Source of the DNA: Claviceps africana
Taxonomy: Eukaryota > Ascomycota > Sordariomycetes > Hypocreales > Clavicipitaceae
DNA length: 64,000 nucleotides
Assembly: GCA_018360145.1 (NCBI GenBank)
Contig: SRPY01000035.1
Span: 1 to 64,000 of the forward strand
Reading direction: 5' to 3'
Below the pieces are notes generated by a model. The model saw only the letters and a program-made list of their open reading frames with translations. It did not search any database and was not told where the DNA came from. The translations under genes were made by a program, and so were the position numbers. Positions 39,324 through 52,300 of the stretch are shown here, piece after piece; within the stretch, counting starts at the first letter, position 1; each line of letters begins with the position of its first letter.

Positions 39324-39522
39324 TGTTACGTGCTAGATACAGCACGTAAAGCGTAGGTATTCGCAACTTATAGAATGCGTTATAAATAATTATAAAAGGA
39401 ATTATAAAAGAGAATATATATAAGTTATAGATAGGTGTATAGTTATATATAGTAATAAAGTTATCTTTTTATTTATATTATTAGAAATCCTCCTTTTATA
39501 TAAAGAATTCTATCCTATAATA
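39324..39522 (-). repeat. Gypsy-1 3' LTR of inner copy
   Basis: Begins (plus strand) TGTTACGTGCTAGATACAGC and ends CCTATAATA. Its first 60 bp, the outer edge, keep CpA, CpG and TpG; the inner side is RIP-altered. It contains the best preserved terminal palindrome (39,326-39,349). Confidence 0.93.
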
Positions 39523-42500
39523 GGTCTAAAGCGTATAAGAGATAAGTCTATCCTAAACTATTTATAGGTAGAAAGAAAATTATAAAACTATATATTATAG
39601 TAGATATTAGCTAGTTTATATATTAAGTAAAATAAAAATATAAAATTATAGAAAACTATATATAGTAGTAGATACTAGCTATTTCTATATACTAAAGAAA
39701 GGAAAATTAATATATAGTATTATATATATCTTAAGAATCTTATTAAATAAAATAAAAAAGCAAGGTATAAAGTATAAAATATATAATTAACTTATAAAAG
39801 AAAACAGTAATATCCTCTGTTTTTATAGTACACTATATAGACTTTTACACGCTCTTTTTAAAAATAAGTAAAAATATAAAGGGAGATATTATATAAAAGT
39901 AAAGTTATAACCGCTACCTCTTCTACACTATACCTATAATTATTATAGTATAGTTAAGGGCGTTAATAGGTTAGTACTTTATAGAAAAAACAATTATTAT
40001 ATAAGAAGGTCTTCTTTCTCTTTTACATTAAGAAGGGCATTGTTTTCTTTATTTTTCCTAGCAGAGGTGTCTTTAAATATAGTGTGTTTTATATTATAAA
40101 CGCTATATTTTATATAGCTAAGGATATTCTGTTTTTTAGGTTCTATTAGTTCCGCCGCTTAAAGCTGTTTATTAATACTAAGGTCTATTATAAGGCGTTT
40201 AAAGTCTTCTTTAAAAGCTATTTAAATATTATAGTTTATTAAATATAGGCTATATAAGTAAATAACTAGTAAGCTTATCCTTTAGGAATAATTAGAATAC
40301 TTAGTGTAGTTATACTTATAAAGATTAACGCTAAAAATCCTGTTAACTTCTATAAAAAAATAGCCTAAAATTAAGGGAATAATTAGCAATTTATATATAT
40401 AGTATATAATTTCTATATAAGGTTACTTATAATTCTATTACTATTCTATAGCTACTATATAAATAATATACTTTTTATATATATTAATTACCTCTAAGGT
40501 ATCAATACCTACTATATAGAGGCTGTAATTAATTCACTCTTTAGTGGACTAAAGGGCTTATTTACTTATACTATAAATTGTATAAAATCGTAATTTAGTT
40601 TAAGATCTTTAGTAAATAAGCAGAGGATTAGTGTAAAATAGTAGGCATTTATAAAAAGGAGTGTTATTTATAATTTAATTAATAGCGTTATAAAATTCTA
40701 TAAAGGCGAGTTATTAGATCTATTTATATATAAGGTAATTATTTAGGAGGTAAAAGCGGATTTATATAAATATTATTATTTTAAATATATTACGCTTATA
40801 TTTAAAGAAGCCTTACTTTATTTAAAGGGATCTTAATTTACTACTTTCTACACTTATAGCTTTAAAGTATTTATAAAAGTATAGATATATTTAATAATTA
40901 TTGCTTCCTTTAGTAAGTTCCTTTAAAATATAGTAGTTAATATATTTTATAAAGCTATTAATAATTAAACTCTATTATTTATCCTTAGTAAAGATCTTTT
41001 TAGTAAAAGTAAAGATATCCTTTTAAAGCTAAACTATAGCTTTTACACTAAGCTTAGTAATATATTAATAGAACTCTTAGGTAATAAAGCACTTAGTTTA
41101 TTAGTGTTTTTAATATAAAAACTAAATTTAGTTAAGTAGCTAAACTTAGTAAATATTACTTAAAAGTATATAGTTTTACCTTTATAAGTAAGCTAGCTTA
41201 TAAATAATAAAGTTTTAATATTAAATTCCTCTATTATTATAGATTATTCTTAAAACTAAGGCACTTTATTTAGCAGCCTTACTTTTAGTAACTATAGCAG
41301 TAATACACTTAATATACTGCTATATAGTGTTATAGCTTTAATCTACCTTTCTATAGGCAGTATTTTATTCTTTAGTTACTATTTTAGTGTATAGGTTATA
41401 TTTTTACTATAAAAGTTTATAAAACTTATAAAAAGATAAAAAAGAGTGTATATTTAAGCTAAAAGATATTAAAAGTAGCTAAAGGGAATTATAAAGAGAT
41501 AATAAAGGAGAGAGTAAAGGAAAGAATAAAAGAAAAAAGGAAAGAGAGATAGTAATAAAGTAAAGAAAAAGAAATATTAATTATAGTAAGTAGCTAGTTA
41601 ATATAGCTATAAGCTAAGTAAGAGAGGTGATTTACTTTATTCTTACCTTTACTAAGTTTAATGTAGCTTTATAGATAATATATAATATTTCTATTATAGT
41701 TATATTTATTTTTACTTTTACTAAGCTTAATATAGCTTTATAGGCAGTATACAGTGTTTTTATTGTAAGCGCGCTAAGGCTATAAAAGAGTGTAGTTTTA
41801 TAAAAAAAATGTAATAGCCTCCTAGCTTAATAGGGTATTTAATAAGATTAAGGCAGGGGATTATTATAATAATTAAGTTACTATATATCCTTATATATAA
41901 GGGTTATAAGGCATTATATAGCTAGTTATAGTGTTATAGCTTTATAGCTAATAAGGTCTTTATTAAAAGAAAGGTAGTTATCTATAAGTAAATATATTTC
42001 TTTATACTCTATTAATCCTAGGTTCCTATATGCTATATTATCTAAATATATTAAGGCGTTATAGCGTAGCTTTTAAAATTTATAGATTTTTATAAAAGGT
42101 ACTTATTCTCTACTTCTTTATATTTAAAAATACCTTAAAGGCTAAGGTAATAGTTTATAATATTAGTTTAGGATTTAGTTAGGGTAATTCTTTACTTAAT
42201 AGCTACTATATTAGTAATAGAGTTTACCTTTAAGCGCTTATAGGTTCTCTATAAAAGATTATTATTATTAGCTTTATTAGCATTAATAAGTTAAAAGCTA
42301 GTCTTTAAAGGTATAATTATAGGCTATAGTGTCTTTATAGCCTATACTTATAAGCTTAGTGTATTAATATCTATATAAAGTTAGGTTTATGCCTTAATAT
42401 TACTAATAATACTAGTTTTTACTACTATTAAGTATAATACTAGCTTTATAATACTAATATTAGTAAAGATAGTGTTTTTAAGTAAAGTAAACTAAAAGGT

Positions 42501-44390
42501 TTTATTAAAAGTAAGGCTATAAATATAAAGAAGGTTAAAAATTAAGGTAGAAAAAGCCTTTACTTTTCTTTATAAATATAATAAAGCTTTACTATAGTTT
42601 TTTAAAGTTAATTTATTAGCTAAGCTAATAAATACTATTATTATAGTAATGTCTTTCTTTTTATAGTTATTCTCCTTTATTTTATAGATTTCCTCCTTTA
42701 TTTTAATAAGTTTTTAAATTAAGTTCTAAAACTTACTATTAAACTCTATAAAGTATTTAAGTAATATAGCACTAAGGATTTATATAAAGTTAGCCCTTTA
42801 TATTATAGTAAAGGAGCCTATAATAGTACTATTAATATATCTTTAGCTATAAATAAAGTAAATACCTAGGATTTTATAGTAGTTTAATATCTATATTTTA
42901 TAGTTTTTACCTTTAATACTACCTTTAAAGTAATAGATATAAACTACCTTTTTAAAGCTATTTTAAATGCTATAAATAAAGGGAAGTTTTAAAGATTTAT
43001 ATATTACATTACCTTTCTTTAGTATTAAGTATATTACTTTTAAAGCTACTCTCTCTTTATTAATAATACTAAAGGTAATATAGAGAGTAATTAGCTATAG
43101 TTTATATAAGCTATTATTTTCTTTAATAGAAACTTTATTATTAGTGATTATTACTTTTTATATAGTAAATTCTTAATTTATAAAGTGTAGAATATCTTTA
43201 TAAAACTATTATTTTTTTATATTACCTTAACCTTAAAAGCGCTACTTTATATATAAAATTAAAAAAGGTTTGTAATTATTAGTGGTTTTACTATTATTTA
43301 TTAATAAATATTTACTATAGTATTTTACCTTTAAGGTATTTTATTTTAGGATTTTATTATTTACTATAATATATTTAATACTATTAGCTTTATTAAGTTA
43401 ATATAAATAACTAAAGCTATAGTATTTCTAAATATATTTAAAGGTAGCTTTATTTATAAAGTGCTTAGCTATTATTTTATTAAATCGCTATATTATAGGG
43501 TTTTAGGGTTAGGTTAGGTTAATGGTTTTTTTATTAAAACTTAAGTTAAGTATATCTTTATTAAAGAAATTATTATTATTCTAAGGTAAATTACTAAATA
43601 GTTTTTAGTATTTATTATTAATTATAGCTATAAAGTTACTAAATATATAAAAGTTAGTAAATAGTGTATAAAGGTTAGTAGCTATATTAAAGGTAGCTAA
43701 ATAAGTATAAAAGGCTATATTATAGGTAATTAAGTTTATATTAAAGATATTAAATCTCTTTATATTAAAATTATATTCTCTTAACTTATTAGTATAAAGG
43801 AAGTTATTATTATATTCCTTAAGTTATATAAAACCTTATAAAGAATTTACTATTAAGGATTTATTTATTGCTTTTATATAAAAGGATATTAAAAAAAGTT
43901 AAGGAGGTATTAAAGAGCTTATAGTAGTTATAGTTAATAAGTAGTTATTAGAGATATAAATAGAGAATCCTAAAAAGGCTTCTATAAAGCTCCTTTAAGC
44001 TTATTACTACTTTTAAATTAGGTTTTCTTAATTATTTATTATTATAAATAAAAAATGCCGTTGTTTTTAATAGATTTAAAGGATAATTTATAGTAATTAA
44101 AAGCAATTTTAGTAAATATAAATAGAAATAAAGAGAGGTAAGTAGGGAGTTAAATAAATAAAATATAGGATTTAATTAAAAAAGGGGGATAATTAAAAAA
44201 GGTTATAAGGTTTTTTTAGTCTTTAATTATAGGGAATAAAGTAAGTCTAAAGTAAGGTATATAAGTAAGGGACTATAGCTTAGAAGCTATAGTATTCTAT
44301 AAGCGCTTATTAATTTATAGAGGTCCTTAATCCCTTCTTTTAAGTGCTTGCTTAGTTTAGCTAATTAATCTTAGTATAGGGTGGGCTTAA
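39523..44390 (-). other. Gypsy-1 inner copy, unexplained region between chromodomain and 3' LTR
   Basis: This 4.9-kb stretch matches 52,302-57,162 of the outer copy and 1-998 of the third copy (the parts present). It follows the pol remnant and is not needed in ordinary Ty3/gypsy elements. On the element's sense strand from about 40,560 down to 40,000 one frame reads as protein-like sequence interrupted only by TAA/TAG (for example LKSELITAS, INIYKKYIIYIVAI and KEDFKRLIIDLSI), suggesting an extra ORF. Between about 41,390 and 41,600 the other strand is lysine- and glutamate-rich instead, so an antisense ORF is also possible. I recognise no family. Confidence 0.55.
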
Positions 44391-44439
44391 TGCCCTTTCT
44401 TTACTATTTTATTTTTTAGTTAATTAGGTGTTTTTAAAG

Positions 44440-47400
44440 GTATTCTTCCACTATCTCACTAGTATTAACCTATATATCTTCTTTAAATATCTATTAATTG
44501 TCCTTTACTATATATTCTTTTTATTAAATAAGAAATTTAAGTTTAAGTTCTTACCCTTTTTTATAGAAAGAATAAGCTCTATAGCTATTAATTCTTTTAA
44601 TTTTTTAATAGTTTACTTTAAAGCTACCTTTAAAGGCTATTAAAGGTAGTATAGTAGCTTATTTTTAAAAAGGGTCGCTTTTTTACTATAGTTTTTATAA
44701 ATAAGCTACTAAAACCACTAAATATATATAAGATTTAGCTAAGAAATCTAAATAAAAAAAAAGTAATGAAATTTACTTTAGCACTTTAAAAGGCTTAGCT
44801 CTTTAAAGTAATTACTTTTTCTTAGGTTTCTTTAAGAGCTTATATTTTAAATAAAGCTAGAGATATACTATATTACTAATATTAATATCTACTAAGTTAT
44901 ATTTAGAGTTATATTAAATTTTAATAAAGGCAGCTACTATTATAATAGTGTGTTTTACTTTTTACTAATATAAATATCTAAGGACTATAAGGTTAGCGTC
45001 CTTTAAATTAAAGCTAGTATCTCTTATACTATAGAGAAGGTCTATAACTAATAGCAGCTTATATTTAAAAACTAATTTGTTAAAAGAATAACTAATAGCT
45101 ATAGCTATTATATTATTTAAGTAGTGCTATAGTATAAGAAGGATATTAACCTATAATATATTAAGGTTAGTTATTATATAGAAGTAAATTGCTATTATTA
45201 CAATTTAATTCTTTCTTTTAGCTAAACTATTAGTTTAAAGGTAATATATAGTTAATATAAGGAGTTTAATGCTAAGAGTATAGAATAGTGCTTTTTATAA
45301 ATTAAAGAGGAATTTAAGGTTATAATTGCTAATAATTTCTTTAAAGAGGTCTTAATCTATAAGGTATAGTAATTAAAGTAGTAGTTTAGCTTAGATTTCT
45401 ACTATATATATTTTATACCTTAATATAAGGATAGTCTTCTTACTAAATAAGTAATTTACTAAGTATAGAACATTAAAAGTGTTAAATCCTTTAACTAACT
45501 AAGCTATATTAATAGATAGTTTCTTTAGTATATTAGTAATAAAATCTAGGGATATTATATAAAAAGAAGTAGGCTTTATCTATAAAGGGCATATTTTACT
45601 AGCGGCCTTGCTTTATAATATAGAATTCTCTCTATATATAAAGCAGTATATAATATAATTATAAATTTACTTACTTATACCTAAAAAAACTACTGCTCTT
45701 AGCTCCTTAACTATATAGTTAATACTAAAGTAGTAGTAGTTATTATAAACTATAGCTAGAATTTCCTCTATATAATTATAAAGTATATATAGCTAGCAAT
45801 ATCCTTTAAAGTCTTAATAGTATAATAATTTATTATTATAAAGGTCCTAGCTATATATTAGAATTTATAGGTAATAGTGGCTAAGTTATTGTTATTTTTA
45901 GTAATAGTTTATAATACTTTATAAGATATAGCTATACTTTAAGTTAGTATAGTACTTTACTAATATAGCTTTTTTAAGCTAAAAGTTAATTATAACTTTT
46001 ACTATATAGTCTTTATTAAAATATATATAGGTATTTAATTTATTAAAGGTATTACTATTTATTACTTTTTAATAGCTAAGTTTAATAAAGAGTTTTAAAA
46101 GTATATTAAAAACTATATTTAAAACTTTAAGGATATAAATTATATATAAGTTAAACTATAAAAAGTAGTTAGCGACTTTTGCTAATTTAAGGTTAGCTTT
46201 ATTAAGATCTATTATTATAAGCGATATATAATAAATAATCCCTTTTACTAAAGTATAATCTATTATAATATTAATAGAAGTGAGGTTAAATTAAGCTATT
46301 TTATATAGTTTATATATTCTTTATATAATAGTAATAACCTTTGCTTTAATTAAGCTATAGCGTTTTTTAATAATAGAGGTAGATTATAAAAGAAAGGCAA
46401 TAAGCTATAACTTATTACTATTAATATCCTTTCTAAAAATACTTATACTATTTTATTCTATATTAAGTTAAAAAGTATATAGGCTAAACCTTTCTTTATA
46501 TATATTAACTTTAAAGAAAAGTAGTTTCTTTAAATTATAATACTAAAGGAGTACCTTTATATATAAAAGGTTATATAAGTTTTTAAAGGCTATAGTTTTC
46601 TCTTTAATAGATTTAAAGGTTTTAAACTTTATTATTTATTTTTAAGCTTACTTTAAAAAGCTAAGTAAAATCTTATTCCTTTCTTTAATTTCTTATAAAA
46701 GACTTATCTTTCTATTTTAAAGAGGGTAAATATAGATATTAAACTATAGTATATTAGTATAGAGGTAATTTACTATTTTAATAAAGGTTTTAAAATTAGC
46801 TAATATAGTTAGTATTTATAAGTGCTTAAAAGCCTTTACTTTATTATTTATATTAATAAAGCTATTTATATTAATAATAAACCTTAGTAGCTAAATAGAG
46901 GGATATTTAATAAAAGACTTATTAGCTAAGATATAAAGGTAAGCCTTATTAATAATATTAAAAACAATCTTAAAATAGTAAAGGTAGTTCTTAAAAGTAT
47001 TTAAAAAAATTATAATATTATTAATATAAACCTAAATAAAGTTATAGTTATAAAATAAGTGATTTATAAAGCGCTATATATATACTAATAAGTTCTTATA
47101 CCCTTATATTATAATATAAAATACCTCTACGCCTCTTTTTAAGATAATTACTATTTAATTATAATAGTCTAAATACACTAAAAGCTAATTAAAAAAACCT
47201 ATGGCGTTTAAAAGGGTTTTCTACTTCTTTCTATAGGCGTTATTTATAATATTACCTTAGTTAAGTAGTAGGTAAATATTTAGTATTATTATATAGTTAA
47301 TTAGTTATATATTTATAACTCTATATACCTTTATTACTTTATTAGTTATTTACTAAACAATAAATCTAAGATATAGGTAAAGAGCCTTTTCTTTACTGCT

Positions 47401-48330
47401 TAAAAACAATATTTTATTAACTTTATACTTCTTATTTTAGATTTTATAGAATTTCTTATAATCCTTCTAGCTAAGGTTATAAATCTATAAGGGTTTAACC
47501 TTATTTTACTATTTAAGGATAAAGTTAATATATATTTTATTTTTATTAACTATAGAGACTACCTTTTTATTTTAATAGATATTAAACTTATTAAAAAGTT
47601 TAATAAATTAAGTAGCTATATTAATATTAAGGTTAGCTACTTTAATATTAAAGATATTATAGATAAATAAAATATTCTTAAAGTAAGAGATATTATATAA
47701 TAGTATCCCTTTATTAATAGCTTTAAGGTTAAGGTTTTTATTATTTTTAAAGAGTTTTATATCTTTAACTCTAAAGGCTATAATATCTTTAAAATAGTTA
47801 AAAGTTAAGTTATTTAAAATAATAATATTATCTTTATAAAAAGCTATAAATTAGTAGATATTAAGGATAGTATAATAGAAATTAACTAAACTTATTACTT
47901 TAAAGGTTTTTAGCTATTATTTTATCCTAATATATAAAGGCTTATTAATATTATTATAAATAAAGAGTAGCTTCTCCTAACTCTATTAAATAAAAATATT
48001 AAAAATCTAATAGTACTTTAAGTGGAAATAGTAAACGTTAGTTTTCTATTTATTTTAAAGGTCTTTCTACTTAATTAATAGAATCCCTATAAAATATAGA
48101 GGGATTATTATAGTGTAGGCTGCTATAACCCTTTAAATTAATATTAAATATAGTATATAAAAGATTTATCCCTTTACTACTATACTATAGACTATATAGA
48201 AAGTTACACTAGGATTAATAAAATTAATTTATATATTATAATTATATATAAATTTTATACTAATAAGTATTTAAAGTGTAAAGTTATTTATAATATCTAT
48301 AGTAACTATAAAGTAGCTAAAAACCTAAGT
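44440..48330 (-). pseudogene. Gypsy-1 pol remnant of inner copy
   Basis: This minus-strand block is colinear with the outer copy's pol. It contains protease (about 48,320-48,195), RT with YINN at 47,017-47,028, RNase H (about 46,530-46,150), integrase (about 45,780-45,060) and integrase C-terminus plus chromodomain (about 45,057-44,435). Because it is uninterrupted it is the better template for alignment, but its frames are full of TAA/TAG. A short plus-strand open frame at 44,428-44,643 is antisense to the chromodomain and is not a gene. Confidence 0.85.
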
Positions 48331-51300
48331 GCCTCTTATAGTACTAGGAATATAAAAGTTAAAAGTCGCCGTTTTAATAATAAAAAATAAGGAATTTACG
48401 CTATTTACTATTTTAAAGCTTTAAATGCTTTATTTAATATTATAGCCATTCTACTTAAGCTATTCTTTATTAACTAAAATAAAGGAGGTTTTAGTATTTA
48501 AGTAGATTTTATATCCCTTACCTTTATTATTAAAATATACTAATATCTTAAGGTATATTAAGGCTTTTATTTTTTTATTAACTTTAAGCTACTTTAAGTA
48601 AATAACTACCTTTATTACTTAGCTACTTATAATTTTATTACTAAGCTTTATAATTACTAAGGGAGCCTTAAAGTAGTTCCTTATATTAATATAGGCAATA
48701 TAAGTATTTATATAGTTATTATTTAGTTCTAAGGCTAATATAGGCATTTTACTAAGTATTACTATATTTATAGTTACTAAGAGATTATAGGTTAAAAGGT
48801 TTAGCGCTTTAGTAATAATAATTAAGGGTATTTTACAATAATTTAATAGGTTAGTAATAGTTAAGTATATATTTATAAAGTTTGCTTTAATAAAATTAAA
48901 CTATTTACTATTATCTTTATTAATAATTTCTTCTTTTTCTATAAAGTAGTACCTTAAGGCTTTAAGTTTAGCTTTTTTAGCTATAGAATTAAAACCTTTA
49001 CTATTTATAATAAAATACGCTAATTTACTATTAGCTTTCTATTTTTAGTAAAACTTTAAATTATATTTATTGCTAAATTATAGTTTACTTAAGCTAAACT
49101 ATAGTAGCTATAGGTTAAGGCTATTTATTTCTACCTTTTTTAAAGGGGGTCCCCTTAAAGTAAATAAGGTACCTAGCTACTATTTATTTTAAAGGGGGCT
49201 ACTATTATTTAGGTAGGGGTAGAAATGCCTCTTATATAAATAGTTATATAGAGGTATATACTAATATCCTTAATTTAAATAGTTATAATTTTATAAAGGA
49301 TATTAAGTGCTATAGTATTCTTACTATTATAGGCTATATCTTTAGTTTTAAAAACTATTATTACATTATTATAAGCTAAAAGTTTATCCTTTTAAGTTAC
49401 CTTTAGGATTTTATTAATTTTAATAGATCTCTATATTATTATTAAGATATTTTAAATTCTTATCCTTATTAAATACTTCTATAGCTAAGTTAGTGTTAAT
49501 CTTTATTTTTATTTTCTTAGCCTTTCTATAGTTTTTAGCTTCCTAAAGTGTATTTTAAAGGTTATATTTTTTACTATTAATAAAGTTAATATATATATTA
49601 TATTAATTTATTTCTAGTAAAGAAGGGTAGAGTTATTAAAGTTCTATATATAACTTAAAGTAAAGTTAAACTAATAGCTAAAAGTTACTAAATTTACTAT
49701 TAGCTTATATATAATAAAAAACCTTTACTATAAAGTCCTTAAAGGATATAGTGCTAACTATATTATCTCTAAAGAATTTAACTTAATTAAACTAAGCTAT
49801 AGCATTTTAAACCTTAATACTAAACTCCTTTTAAACTATATAGAAAACTAAGTTTAAATTACTAAAGATTATTATTTACTTTTAATTATTAAAATGCTAT
49901 TTATATTAAGTTAGCGCTAGCCTTTAAAATAAATACTAAATCTAATATTAAATTTAATTTTAATAATTTAGAGTTATATAACTATAGTAGTCCTTTATTA
50001 TTTAAACTTAAAGATTTATATTACTAAAAATAGCTGCCTTTTCTTTATAATAAATAGCCTTACTATTAATATCTTTAAAGTTAGTTTTAAAGTTAAAGTA
50101 CTTAATATCCCCTATTTTCTATAAAGTATTAAGATATTTATTATAGGTATTAAATACTAAAATAGAGGTTTTTTAGTACTTAACTATTATAATTAGTTCT
50201 TTTATAATAAAAAGTAAAGGCTAACTATAGTATATTAATAAATATTAAAAAGCTTACTTATTAAAGTATTAACTTTATTCCCTAAGATATAAAATATATA
50301 TATTAAGGTATTTTTAGTTAAAGTCTACTATTAGTTAAAGGTTTAAGCAGGTCTATTAATATTAAAAGGAAGATATTAACCTTTTAGTATTATTTATAGA
50401 AGCCTATTATAAAGGATTTTCCTTATAGTTAGTTATTACTTTATTATAATAAATACCTAATCCTTTCTAAGGGGAAGTGTTAGTTAATAGTAGTTCTATA
50501 AATTAAGATTTAAGGTTTTATTAGCTTAGTAAGCGGATATTTACTAAAGTGTATTAGTTTTTAACTTAAAATTCCGCTATTATATGCTAGAAATTCTTTA
50601 TTATATTAGCGTTAGTTTGTTTAATATAAAGGTTTTATTATTTAAATTTCTCTTTAAAAAAAGAGATTACTTTATTTTAAAAGATTTCTATAGAAGCTAG
50701 TTTTAGCTTAATAAATATTAAAGCCTTCTCCTAAGCCTAGCTAATAAAGGCTAATATAGAATTAAAGGAAATTACTTAAGTATTTATATTTATATACCTT
50801 TCTTTAAAGAAAGAGCTATAAAGATTCTCTTTTAATAAAAGTAAGTTAAATTTTAAGGTCTTTAGCGGTTCTTTTTTACTAATACTATAGTTATCCTTTA
50901 TTAATATATCTTTTTATTTAATTTAAAAGGTTTTTATAAAAAAGGGGGTACTTAGTTTACTAATAAAGAAAGAGGCTTATAAAGAGTTTAAAGGACTGTT
51001 TTTTAGTTTAAAGAGATTTAAAAGTCTAAACTTTTCCACTTAATTTATTATTCTTTTTATAGCTTTTAGTTCTTTATTAATAAAAGGGCTATTTATAGGA
51101 TTTTAATAGTAAGGTTAATTAATTTAAATAAGTTTAGGCTAAATCTATAGCTTACTATCTATAAATTAATATTTTATAAAAGTTTTAAGGTTTTTAGTGT
51201 CTTTTTAGGAGATAAAAGGTTTTTTATAATATTAGAACTCTAGAAAATCTTTATAAAATGCCTAAAGTTAGTGCGTTTATTAGATTTAGTTCTAAGTAAT

Positions 51301-51430
51301 TAAAGAGAGGCTTAAAGTTACTAGCTTAATATCTTAAGCTTATTAGTCTTTTTTAATTATTAATATATAAGTAGTTAGCTTTTATATTTATAATTTAATA
51401 TATATAAAAGAAATAGTAATTACTACTACT

Positions 51431-51629
51431 TATTATATACTAAATATAGTATATAAAGCGTAGGCATTTATAACTTATAAAATACGTTATAAATAATTAT
51501 AAGAGGAATTATAAAAGAGAATATATATAAGTTATAGATAGGTATATAGTTGTATATAGTAATGAAGTTGTCTTTCTACTTATGTTATTGGGAATCCTCC
51601 TTTTATATAAGGAATTCCGTCCTGTAACA
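51431..51629 (-). repeat. Gypsy-1 5' LTR of inner copy
   Basis: Ends (plus strand) with GGAATTCCGTCCTGTAACA. The right 70 bp, which are the outer edge, keep TpG; the left edge, next to the internal region, reads TATTATATACTAAATATAG and is fully RIP-altered. Confidence 0.93.
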
Positions 51630-51634
51630 ATAAG

Positions 51635-52300
51635 CTACTATTAATAGTAAACCTTCTTTATAGTATAGAAAATATTAGCTTTAACTTAAAGAATACTAAC
51701 CTTATAGTCCTTAAATATCTATATTAATAAAAAGTAAAACACACTATTATAATAGTAGCTACTTTTATTAAAATCTAGTATAACTTTAAATATAACTTAG
51801 TAGATATTAATATTAATAATATAATATACCTTTAACTTTATTTAAAATATAAACTCCTAAAGAAATCTAAAAAAAAGTGGTTACTTTAAAGAGCTAAGCC
51901 TTTTAAGGTGCTAAAGTAAATCTTATTACTTTTTTTTTATTTAGATTTCTTAGCTAGATTTTATATATATTTAGTGGTTTTAATAGCCTATTTATAAAAA
52001 CTATAGTAAAGAAGTAACTCTTTTTAAAAATAAATTACTATACTATCTTTAATAGCCTTTAAAGGTAGCTTTAAAGTAGACTATTAAGAAATTAAATAAA
52101 TTAATAGCTATAGGGCTTATTTTTTCTATAAAAAAAAGTAAGAACCTAGACTTAAATTCCTTATTTAATAGAAAGAATATATAATAAAGGATAATTAATA
52201 AATATTTAAAGAAGATATATAGGTTAATATTAGCGAGATAGTGGAAGAATACCTTTAAAAATACCTAATTAATTAGAAAATAAAATAGTAAAGGAAGGGC
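51635..52300 (+). pseudogene. Gypsy-1 integrase C-terminus and chromodomain remnant, outer copy
   Basis: This is the continuation of the integrase broken at 39,318. Around 51,835-51,925 the frame reads KYKLLKKSKKKWLL then RAKPFKVLK, the integrase C-terminal segment (KL--K-S-KxxP---GPFxVLK). From about 52,070 to 52,260 it reads INSYR, KFLI..KEYIIKDN and EIVEEYL. This corresponds to a chromodomain (ERILDHR, YLIQWKGY--EDNxW, A-EILEEYW), where W and Q codons have become stops. A C-terminal chromodomain puts Gypsy-1 among the chromoviruses, whose integration is often directed to heterochromatin. Confidence 0.75.

Larger units (their letters stand above)
39324..51629 (-). mobile_element. Gypsy-1 inner copy: complete, inverted, nested in the integrase of the outer copy
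   Basis: LTRs at 39,324-39,522 and 51,431-51,629 bound a 12,306-bp element on the minus strand, and ATAAG is duplicated at 39,319-39,323 and 51,630-51,634. It is the only uninterrupted copy in the window. It carries the empty site for LINE copy B, which shows that the LINE entered the outer copy only. Positions in the outer copy map to this one by y = 77,546 - x (left of the LINE), 84,381 - x (between LINE and 39,323) and 96,692 - x (right of 51,634). All frames are destroyed. Confidence 0.95.

Noticed and set aside
43503..43520. TTAGGGTTAGGTTAGGTT, resembling fungal telomere repeats
   Set aside because: The matching place in the outer copy (about 53,172-53,189) has an ordinary RIP-altered sequence, so this is a chance run inside Gypsy-1 and not a telomere remnant.
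44428..44643. 71-codon open frame on the plus strand
   Set aside because: It is antisense to the chromodomain remnant of the inner Gypsy-1 copy; its hydrophobic make-up is what the complement of a lysine/glutamate-rich domain gives.
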